This document shows positions 15,674 through 21,710 of a stretch of 21,710 nt of DNA, piece by piece (position 1 is the first letter of the stretch; the number at the start of each line of letters is the position of its first letter). The notes under the pieces are model-generated. The model was not told the DNA's origin and searched no databases. It saw only the letters and a list, made by a program, of their open reading frames with translations. The translations under genes were made by a program, and so were the position numbers. This DNA comes from a virus. The stretch lies in IMG/VR virus record IMGVR_UViG_3300030061_000782, positions 1 to 21,710 of that record. One strand, 5' to 3'.

Positions 15674-16068
15674 TGTCAGAAAGTAATAAATATGAAAGTT
15701 TAAAAAATGACTATGCAGCAACTGTATATGTTATTCAAGAGATACCAGGAAGCAAAGCAGGTACTCCTAAAATTAATATTATGGGTGCTTCACAGTATGG
15801 TCAATTTAAATTTTTATTACCAGAACTTTCACAAATGATTTTTTCTCCAGGTCCACTTATATATAAGTTGCGAAATGGATTAAGACATTTTAATAGTAAG
15901 GATTATTTACTACTTACAGGCGATCCTGCAATCATAGGTGTTGCATGTTCTATTGTATCTGATATTACAAATGGAAAATATAATTTGCTCAAATGGGATA
16001 GACAAGAAAGAAGATACTATCCTATTAAAATTAACTTATACGAGAAAGGAGAAGTAGATGAGCGTTAA
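15673..16068 (+). CDS. conserved-looking hypothetical early protein
   Basis: A 131-residue protein from the ATG at 15673; a TTG at 15667 would add two residues but is a poor choice. The body contains ASQYGQFKFLLPELSQ, then FSPGPLIYKLRNGLRHF, LLTGDPAIIGVACSIVSDI and LLKWDRQERRYYPIKINL. The last two blocks are familiar to me from uncharacterised proteins of uncultured marine phages, but no function is known. It is the first gene of the rightward replication operon, directly under a strong promoter with almost no leader, so early expression is likely. The 3' end overlaps the next gene by 11 nt. No catalytic motif or membrane helix is evident. Confidence 0.78.
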   Translation: MSESNKYESLKNDYAATVYVIQEIPGSKAGTPKINIMGASQYGQFKFLLPELSQMIFSPGPLIYKLRNGLRHFNSKDYLLLTGDPAIIGVACSIVSDITNGKYNLLKWDRQERRYYPIKINLYEKGEVDER

Positions 16069-16639
16069 ACAACAAATAAAATTCAAAGATGAAATAAACT
16101 TTGAAGCAGATCAAAGAGAAGATCTGAACTCAGTTAATGATGCTAAATCATTATCAGATCAAGTCGTTAAACTAAAAACATTAGAGGACGATTTTGTTCA
16201 AAAAGAAAAAGAATTAAAAGAACTGAAGAGACATATCGAATTAGTATCGGGTGAGGTAATACCTACCATGATGCAAGAAATGAACATCTCTACATTAAAG
16301 TTAGCAGATGGTTCTTCAGTTGAAGTAAAACCAGTTTATGGCGCTTCTATTACAGTAGCTAATAAAGAAGCAGCCTATACATGGCTTCGAGAAAACGGCC
16401 TGGGTGATCTTATTAAAAATGAGATTACAGTTTCCTTTGGTCGTAACGAAGATAACAAGGCGAGCGATTACGCAGACCTTGCAAAGGGTCAAGGGTACGA
16501 ACCTGTCCAGAAACTAAAGGTCGAACCTATGACGCTTAAAGCATTGGTCAGAGAGCGTCTGGAATCTGGACAAGAGATGCCCTCTGATCTATTTAATGTG
16601 TTCGCAGGAAACAGGACCAAAGTAACAAGGAGTAAATAA
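16058..16639 (+). CDS. hypothetical protein with N-terminal coiled coil
   Basis: A 193-residue protein of unrecognised family. Residues about 28-65 form a charged coiled coil (QVVKLKTLEDDFVQKEKELK, then ELKRHIELVSGEV). It is followed by IPTMMQEMNISTLKLADGSSVEVKP and an alpha/beta C-terminal region with WLRENGLGDLIKNEITVSFGR. The start is set by AAAGGAGA at 16045-16052. It lies between an early unknown gene and a putative ssDNA-binding protein, so a role in DNA replication or recombination is plausible but inferred. Codons become more GC-rich from about 16380 to 16580 than in the gene's first half. Confidence 0.8.
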   Translation: MSVKQQIKFKDEINFEADQREDLNSVNDAKSLSDQVVKLKTLEDDFVQKEKELKELKRHIELVSGEVIPTMMQEMNISTLKLADGSSVEVKPVYGASITVANKEAAYTWLRENGLGDLIKNEITVSFGRNEDNKASDYADLAKGQGYEPVQKLKVEPMTLKALVRERLESGQEMPSDLFNVFAGNRTKVTRSK

Positions 16640-16641
16640 AC

Positions 16642-17403
16642 ATGAACCAAGTAACAGAGAAAAAGTCTGCAGGTTTACCATCAAATATGTTTGAAGGTGA
16701 TGCAGCAAAAGGTTTGGGTACAATAGGTCAAGAAGATCTAGCCCTTCCTTTTTTAAAAATCCTTGGACAGCTTTCACCAGAAGTTAACAAACGTGATGGT
16801 AAGTATGTCGAAGGTGCAGAACCAGGTATGATATTCAATTCAGTATCTGGCGATCTGTATGATGGAGTGAAAGGTATTGATGTGATTCCATGCTTTTATA
16901 AGTTAGAATACATCGAATGGAAAGATAGAGGAGAGGGACCAGGTGCACCAGTTGCCATTTATGATTCTTCTTCAGACATCATGTCCAAAACAAAACCTGA
17001 TGCAAACTATAAAGATAGATTACCGAATGGTAATTATATCGAAAAGACTGCATCTCACTTTGTTATAGTATCGGGAGATAGTCCGTCGACAGCACTGATT
17101 TCTATGAAGTCTACTCAATTAAAAATTAGTAGAAAATGGAACTCTATGATGTCCGGTATTAAGATGAAGGGTGCAAACGGAATGTTTACACCGGCATCTT
17201 TCAGCCATATTTACAAACTAAAAACAACCCAAATGCAGAATGATAAAGGCACTTGGTTTGGTTGGGAAGTAAATAAAGTTGGACCAGTAACTGACAAAGG
17301 TCTTTACGATCAAGCCAGAAGTTTTAGTGAAAGCATTTCAAAAGGAAGTGTGAAGGCTAAACATGGTGAAGATAAACCAAAGGACCAAGCTAGCATTATC
17401 TAA
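16642..17403 (+). CDS. putative ssDNA-binding or replication accessory protein
   Basis: A 253-residue protein. The N-terminal part has DLALPFLKILGQLSPEV and GMIFNSVSGDLYDGVKGIDVIP (about 32-84), then CFYKLEYIEW, FVIVSGDSP..ALISMKSTQLKISRKWNSMM and a FTPASFSHIYKLKTT block. The alternating beta strands with aromatic residues resemble proteins placed beside primase and polymerase genes in marine phages and sometimes annotated as single-stranded DNA-binding. I cannot confirm an OB fold by eye. The C-terminus, DKPKDQASII, lacks the acidic tail typical of gp2.5-like proteins. SD AAGGAGT lies well placed before the ATG. It is followed by a structured leader for the primase gene. Confidence 0.78.
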   Translation: MNQVTEKKSAGLPSNMFEGDAAKGLGTIGQEDLALPFLKILGQLSPEVNKRDGKYVEGAEPGMIFNSVSGDLYDGVKGIDVIPCFYKLEYIEWKDRGEGPGAPVAIYDSSSDIMSKTKPDANYKDRLPNGNYIEKTASHFVIVSGDSPSTALISMKSTQLKISRKWNSMMSGIKMKGANGMFTPASFSHIYKLKTTQMQNDKGTWFGWEVNKVGPVTDKGLYDQARSFSESISKGSVKAKHGEDKPKDQASII

Positions 17404-17417
17404 TTCTCTCAGAGAAT
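17403..17417 (+). promoter_or_regulatory. 7-bp dyad after the putative SSB gene
   Basis: ATTCTCT and AGAGAAT flank a single C, forming a perfect 15-base inverted repeat that straddles the upstream stop and an alternative ATG at 17416. The one-base loop is too tight for a stable RNA hairpin, so if functional it would act as a DNA operator. It may also be chance. Confidence 0.25.
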
Positions 17418-17427
17418 GAGTGCACAG

Positions 17428-17459
17428 TGTGGGCCAGGAAGGAGACTGAGTGGCCCACA
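17428..17459 (+). promoter_or_regulatory. GC-rich hairpin in the primase leader with SD-like loop
   Basis: TGTGGGCCA (17428-17436) and TGGCCCACA (17451-17459) form a perfect 9-bp stem, extendable by a G-U pair. The 14-nt loop at 17437-17450 contains GGAAGGAGA, a near-ideal anti-16S sequence. The ATG at 17470 follows ten bases after the stem. No T run follows, so it is not an intrinsic terminator. It looks like a translational operator or RNA processing signal, and is unusual in this AT-rich DNA. Confidence 0.55.
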
Positions 17460-17469
17460 TGGGATAGTT

Positions 17470-19101
17470 ATGGAACAATATATAGAATTTTTTAACGGAT
17501 ATAGAAATGCCTATGGTGTGGCTGACTTCAACCACCAGGATTCAAAAGTAGATCCAGATACAGGCAAAAAGAAACCTGTATACAGGTGGAACTTTGAAGA
17601 GCTTACTAATGAAATATATAATCAACATCTAAAAGGCGAACTATCAATAGGTATACAGCCATGTACAGAAGACTCAGAAGTTAAGTTTGGGGTCATAGAT
17701 ATAGATCCAAAAGATTATGCTGACTTTAATAAAAAAGATTACATAAATATAATACAACAATACGAATTACCCTTACTACCAGTAGAATCTAAGAGTGGTG
17801 GCCTACATTTATTTTTATTTTTGGATACCTTTACAGATTCTAAAACTGTAAAATCTTTTCTTACAAATTTATTATCTTTGTTTGGACTCAAACAAGATAC
17901 AGAAATATTTCCAAAACAAACACAGCTAACAAAAGATAGTGAAACAGGTCAACTACGACCAGGACAATTTATAAATCTACCGTACTTCGGGGAGGAGCGT
18001 AAAGCTTTAAACGTAGATGGTACACCATTTACACTAGAACAATTCATGAAAGTGATTAGTGCAAACCTGATTACTAAAGAAAGACTGAAAGAAATTACAG
18101 AAGAGATTGAACACAAAAGTATGCAGGGTGTTGACGAAGAATTTTTAGATGGTCCACCATGTTTAGCAGCAATATCTAAACTATCTAGTAACGAAAACTT
18201 TGATGGTAAAGACAGGTTTATGTACAACTATCACGTTATGGTTAAGATGAAATATCCAGACAACTGGCAACAAAAAGTTATGAATGCACCAGTAAAATAT
18301 TTTGCAGGTGTACATGCAAACGCGTGGGATCAAAAGTTTTTAAATCAAAAAGTAAAATCATGGAATAGAAGTTCCAAGGGTTATACCTGTACACAAAGTC
18401 CACTAAGTGAAAACTGTAAGAAAGGTATATGTGTTAAGAAAAAGTTTGGAGTCTTGGCAGGATCAAAAGGTTCTTACCCTGTACTAACAAATTTAAAAAA
18501 GATAGATTTAGACCCAGAACCAGAGTACGAGTTTGATGTAACAAAACCAGATGGTATTGGTACAGCTACAGTACATTGTAAAAATGTAGAGCACCTAAAT
18601 GATCAACGTAAGAGACGTAACTCAATATCAAAAGCTGCAGGATTTTTACCACCACTAATTAAAAACGATGAAGAGCAGACTGTAATGGATACATTATATC
18701 AAACACAGAAAGTTGTACAGCCACCTGTAGGTACATCACCAAAAGAAAAATTACATGATGTTATACATGCAAAAATAAATGGACCAAAAGCAACAAGTGA
18801 TGCTGCATTTAAAACTGGATCTGTATTAATAGAGGATGACTATGCATTCTTTAAGTTTGATAAATTTTATGACAAATTAAAAGCAAAGAATTGGAAGTAT
18901 AGTGAGGACAAAACAGGACGTATGATGCAGGTATTGTATCAAGAATGTGAGATAGAATTTTTAGAACAAAAAAGATTTCCGTCAAAAGAATCTGGTAAAT
19001 ATCATTCATCAACAAAGAATATAATACAGATAAATATAAAAACATTTGAAGAAGTACCAATACATCACACTAAAACAAAACATAAGACAGACATAATATG
19101 A
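17470..19101 (+). CDS. archaeo-eukaryotic primase (AEP, TOTE/PriS-like)
   Basis: A 543-residue protein from the ATG at 17470, where the conserved part starts (YIEFFNGYRNAYG). An ATG at 17416 would add 18 residues that look leader-like and cross the hairpin. The catalytic core shows LKGELSIGIQP (55-64), FGVIDIDP with metal-binding D77 and D79, SGGLHLF (109-115) with H113, and GQFINLPYF (165-173), the order seen in AEP primases. Downstream, PPCL (C231) and YTCTQSPLSENCKKGICVKK (C307, C316, C321) form a four-cysteine pattern reminiscent of the PriL-type metal or iron-sulfur domain. The C-terminal 200 residues have no recognised family and no helicase motif. It would make primers for the downstream family A polymerase. 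Stop overlaps the next ATG. Confidence 0.85.
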   Translation: MEQYIEFFNGYRNAYGVADFNHQDSKVDPDTGKKKPVYRWNFEELTNEIYNQHLKGELSIGIQPCTEDSEVKFGVIDIDPKDYADFNKKDYINIIQQYELPLLPVESKSGGLHLFLFLDTFTDSKTVKSFLTNLLSLFGLKQDTEIFPKQTQLTKDSETGQLRPGQFINLPYFGEERKALNVDGTPFTLEQFMKVISANLITKERLKEITEEIEHKSMQGVDEEFLDGPPCLAAISKLSSNENFDGKDRFMYNYHVMVKMKYPDNWQQKVMNAPVKYFAGVHANAWDQKFLNQKVKSWNRSSKGYTCTQSPLSENCKKGICVKKKFGVLAGSKGSYPVLTNLKKIDLDPEPEYEFDVTKPDGIGTATVHCKNVEHLNDQRKRRNSISKAAGFLPPLIKNDEEQTVMDTLYQTQKVVQPPVGTSPKEKLHDVIHAKINGPKATSDAAFKTGSVLIEDDYAFFKFDKFYDKLKAKNWKYSEDKTGRMMQVLYQECEIEFLEQKRFPSKESGKYHSSTKNIIQINIKTFEEVPIHHTKTKHKTDII

Positions 19102-20591
19102 TTAGTAGAAAATTATTCGGGCCTCCGGGAACAGGAAAAACAACTAGGCTATTAAAGTATGTTAAAACATTTTTAAAATTAGGAACACCCATAGATAAGA
19201 TAGGATACTTTGCATTTACAACTAAAGCTGCGAACGAAGCTATTGATAGAATGCTAGACTACCACACAGCTTTTGAAAGAAAAGATCTTAAACATTTTAG
19301 AACCCTACACTCCCTTGCTTTTAATCGACTTGGTATGAAGAAAGCACAGGTTATGCAGGACGAACACTACGAAGACATAGGTAGAAAACTAGGTATAGAA
19401 GTTACAGTATATTCTAATGGAGAAGAATCTACAGGATTTATAAATTCTGATAGTGAGTATTTTAATTTAATAAATGCAGCTAGAATAAAAAATATTACGA
19501 TAGAACAAGAATATAATACCGACATGTACTCACAAGACATAGACAAAAGGTTATTAAAAATTATTTGTGATGAGGTACAAAATTATAAAGAAGCGTTTCA
19601 ACTGGTAGATTTTACAGACATGATAGAAAAATTTATTGTGTCTAAATTGTGTCCAAAATTTGACGTAGCTTTTATTGATGAGGCACAGGATTTATCACCC
19701 ATACAGTGGAAAATGTTCAATATTATCAAGGAAAACAGCAAATATGTTATACTAGCAGGTGACGATGATCAAGCAATTTATGGCTGGGCAGGTGCAGATG
19801 TAAAAAAATTTCAGCAAGAAATTTCAAAAAAAAACATAATTTTGCCACAATCTTACAGAGTTCCACAGAGCGTACAAAACATAGCAGACAAAATATTAAA
19901 TTTAATTCCAGAAGATAGAAGAGTTAAAAAAAATTGGAAAGCAAGAGAAGAACAAGGAACTGTAAATTATATTTATGATACAGCAGATGCACCACTGGAC
20001 CAGGGAACATGGCTAGTGCTGGCAAGATACAACGATAAATTAAATAGACTCAAACCTACACTAAAAGAACGTGGTATATATTTTGAATTTAAAGATCGTA
20101 AAAGTTATAAGATAACATTGTTTAGAACCATTCTAAACTACATAAGATGGCAGAAAGGTGATGATCTATCTTTGTCTGAAGTTAAGGATATATTTGAATA
20201 CACCAGCACAGAAGAAGAATTAACAGAAGAAAGAATGTACAATCTTGAAGAATTTGGTTATAATAAAAACATACCTTGGTATGACGAGTTTACTTCTGAT
20301 TATGAAGAGTGTTTATACATAAGAGAAATGTTAAGTAATGGAGAACAATTAAGAAAGGACCCAAGAGTAAAATTATCAACAATACATTCTGCAAAAGGTG
20401 GTGAAGCAGATAACGTATTGTTAATATTAGACAATACAAAAACAATACGAGATGCATTAGAGAAAAGTTCTGACAAACAAGATGAAGAACACAGAGTATG
20501 GTATGTAGGTGTGACTCGTACAAAACAAAATCTATATATCATGGCAGCAAAAAAGGAGGACCAAGGTTATGACATCGAAAGTTTGGGATAA
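19098..20591 (+). CDS. UvrD/PcrA-like superfamily 1 helicase
   Basis: A 497-residue SF1A DNA helicase. Walker A GPPGTGKT at 8-15, TLHSLAF (69-75, motif Ia region), Walker B FIDEAQDLSPIQ (192-203), motif III GDDDQAIYGWAGAD (221-234), motif IV LPQSYRVP (249-256), motif V STIHSAKGGEADNV (427-440) and motif VI VWYVGVTRTKQNLYI (467-481) are all present. It is shorter than cellular UvrD (about 700 residues), with reduced 1B/2B insertions, as in phage relatives. The ATG overlaps the primase stop by 4 nt and has only a weak ribosome site. It likely unwinds DNA 3' to 5' in replication or recombination, together with primase and polymerase. Confidence 0.93.
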   Translation: MISRKLFGPPGTGKTTRLLKYVKTFLKLGTPIDKIGYFAFTTKAANEAIDRMLDYHTAFERKDLKHFRTLHSLAFNRLGMKKAQVMQDEHYEDIGRKLGIEVTVYSNGEESTGFINSDSEYFNLINAARIKNITIEQEYNTDMYSQDIDKRLLKIICDEVQNYKEAFQLVDFTDMIEKFIVSKLCPKFDVAFIDEAQDLSPIQWKMFNIIKENSKYVILAGDDDQAIYGWAGADVKKFQQEISKKNIILPQSYRVPQSVQNIADKILNLIPEDRRVKKNWKAREEQGTVNYIYDTADAPLDQGTWLVLARYNDKLNRLKPTLKERGIYFEFKDRKSYKITLFRTILNYIRWQKGDDLSLSEVKDIFEYTSTEEELTEERMYNLEEFGYNKNIPWYDEFTSDYEECLYIREMLSNGEQLRKDPRVKLSTIHSAKGGEADNVLLILDNTKTIRDALEKSSDKQDEEHRVWYVGVTRTKQNLYIMAAKKEDQGYDIESLG

Positions 20592-20790
20592 GCAACACGG
20601 AGGATCACACTATCAGAAATATAAAATTCAGCCTAGTAAGTTTGTAGTAGAGAATGAATTGCTATATCCTGAAGGTTGTGCTATAAAATACATAATAAGA
20701 CATCGCGATAAAGGAAAGAAACAGGATTTGTTGAAAGCAATACACTTTATAGAAATGATTATCGAAAGGGACTATAATGAAAATTCCTAA
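20569..20790 (+). CDS. DUF3310 protein
   Basis: A 73-residue protein matching the DUF3310 pattern (nucleotide-kinase-like SaV annotation in some databases). GGSHYQKYKIQPSKFVVENEL is followed by YPEGCAIKYIIRHRDKGKKQDLLKA and a final helix HFIEMIIERDY. The HY...P..F......Y..G..IKY..RH..K....DL.KA order is characteristic. It lies within the replication operon, overlaps the helicase by 23 nt and the polymerase by 14 nt, and has a strong SD (AAGGAGG) inside the helicase gene. Biochemical role is unknown; it is commonly coded beside phage polymerase or nucleotide metabolism genes. Confidence 0.88.
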   Translation: MTSKVWDKQHGGSHYQKYKIQPSKFVVENELLYPEGCAIKYIIRHRDKGKKQDLLKAIHFIEMIIERDYNENS

Positions 20791-21710
20791 GTTTGAAGCA
20801 CAAACTGAATGGGTTAAACCTACAGAATTTCCAGACCTGCGTAAAGTAGATGAGATTGCAATAGACTTAGAAACAAAAGACCCAGACTTATTAAAGAAAG
20901 GATCTGGTTCTGTGATTGGTAATGGAGAAGTTATTGGTATTGCAGTTGCAACAAAACATTACAAAGGATATTTTCCAATAGCACATGAAGGTGGTGGTAA
21001 TATGGATAGATCAAGAGTTATGTCTTGGTTAAAAGATATATTAGAAGCACCATCAACAAAAGTATTTCACAATGCTATCTATGATGTTTGTTGGCTACGG
21101 GCAATGGGTTTTAAAATTAATGGTGACATAGCCTGCACTATGATTGCATCAGCGTTGACAGATGAAAATAGATTTAGATATGATCTCAATAGTTTATCGT
21201 GGCATTACCTGGGGTATGGTAAGAATGAAGCTGCACTTGCAGAAGCTGCAGAAGAATGGGGTATTAATCCAAAATCTGAAATGTATAAATTACCTGCAAT
21301 GCATGTTGGTGCATATGCAGAAAGAGATGCTGAAGTAACATTAGGTCTTTGGCAAGAAATGAAAAAAGAAATTATTAGTCAGGACCTGGAGGATATATTT
21401 GATTTAGAATCTGATTTGTTTCCATGCCTGGTTGACATGAGATTCAAAGGTGTGCGTGTAGATGCTGAACGAGCTCATGCAATGAAGAAACAATTAATCT
21501 CACAAGAAAAAGAATTATTACATAAAATAAAAGGTGAAACAAATATTGATACACAAATTTGGGCAGCTAGATCTATTGCAAATGTATTTGATATATTAAG
21601 ATTAGAATATCCAACAACAGAGAAAACAGGAGCACCATCATTTACAAAAAACTTTTTACAAGAACACAAACACCCTGTTGTAAATATGATTGCACAGGCA
21701 AGAGAGATAA
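20777..21710 (+). CDS. family A DNA polymerase with 3'-5' exonuclease, 3' partial
   Basis: The first 311 codons of a DNA polymerase I-type enzyme that runs off the right edge. The proofreading exonuclease is complete: Exo I IDLET with D30 and E32, Exo II FHNAIYD with N99 and D103, and Exo III YAERD with Y180 and D184. The polymerase part begins with LVDMRFKGVRVD (218-229) and TEKTGAPSF (281-289), which matches the thumb/palm entry T-x-x-G-x-PS-F block. Motifs A, B and C lie beyond the window. No 5'-3' exonuclease domain precedes it, as usual for phage enzymes. SD AAAGGGA lies before the ATG. It is the replicative polymerase of the operon. Confidence 0.93.
   Translation, partial: MKIPKFEAQTEWVKPTEFPDLRKVDEIAIDLETKDPDLLKKGSGSVIGNGEVIGIAVATKHYKGYFPIAHEGGGNMDRSRVMSWLKDILEAPSTKVFHNAIYDVCWLRAMGFKINGDIACTMIASALTDENRFRYDLNSLSWHYLGYGKNEAALAEAAEEWGINPKSEMYKLPAMHVGAYAERDAEVTLGLWQEMKKEIISQDLEDIFDLESDLFPCLVDMRFKGVRVDAERAHAMKKQLISQEKELLHKIKGETNIDTQIWAARSIANVFDILRLEYPTTEKTGAPSFTKNFLQEHKHPVVNMIAQAREI

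Noticed and set aside
17416-17469. ATG at 17416 as primase start
   Set aside because: No Shine-Dalgarno precedes it, the 18 added residues are encoded by the hairpin region and look unlike a protein N-terminus, and the conserved primase sequence starts at 17470.
17574-17587. Perfect 14-bp palindrome ACCTGTATACAGGT inside the primase gene
   Set aside because: About one such palindrome is expected by chance in a window of this size, and it lies within conserved coding sequence with no promoter nearby.
1-21710. Search for tRNA genes, CRISPR arrays, integrase or attachment sites, insertion sequences
   Set aside because: No cloverleaf-like segment, regularly spaced repeats, recombinase motifs or terminal inverted repeats were seen; a dedicated scan was not possible.

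Overview
The window looks like part of the genome of a lytic, tailed marine bacteriophage. It is AT-rich, almost every base is coding, and genes overlap by 1-23 nt, commonly as ATGA or TAATG. The virion proteins carry glycine-rich linear motifs of the kind I associate with uncultured pelagic phages (pelagiphage or Mediterranean-phage type). An AT-rich marine alphaproteobacterial host such as SAR11 is plausible, but this is an inference from composition and gene content; no host marker is present. There is no integrase, tRNA, CRISPR array or IS element. Terminase, portal and major capsid genes are not in the window and presumably lie elsewhere in the genome.

Left part (1-2290): four consecutive genes for Fe(II)/2-oxoglutarate-type oxygenases, the first cut by the window edge. 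They alternate between two sequence types and are translationally coupled. This is the most striking accessory block.

Middle (2302-13290): a virion module. It starts with a P22 gp10-like tail/head-completion protein carrying two inserted beta-rich segments. Small structural or hypothetical proteins follow, then a set of glycine/alanine/glutamine-rich proteins likely to be ejected with the DNA or internal to the virion, ending with a 1279-residue protein. Two of these otherwise different proteins share a short YGG-x-I...GIMD motif.

Lysis (13295-14117): two very small membrane proteins (holin/spanin candidates) followed by an M15-type peptidoglycan peptidase. The peptidase gene has an internal block much richer in GC than its surroundings.

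Minus-strand island (14114-15615): a SNF2-type helicase and, overlapping its 3' end, a 25-codon membrane micro-ORF. They are the only genes on the minus strand. A compact region (15616-15672) with two face-to-face sigma70-like promoters separates this island from the rightward replication operon.

Replication (15673-end): three genes of uncertain role (one perhaps a ssDNA-binding protein), an archaeo-eukaryotic-type primase preceded by a strong hairpin whose loop carries a Shine-Dalgarno sequence, a UvrD-like helicase, a DUF3310 protein and a family A DNA polymerase truncated by the window end. Together these would prime, unwind and copy phage DNA, with the left and middle modules building the virion and releasing it.
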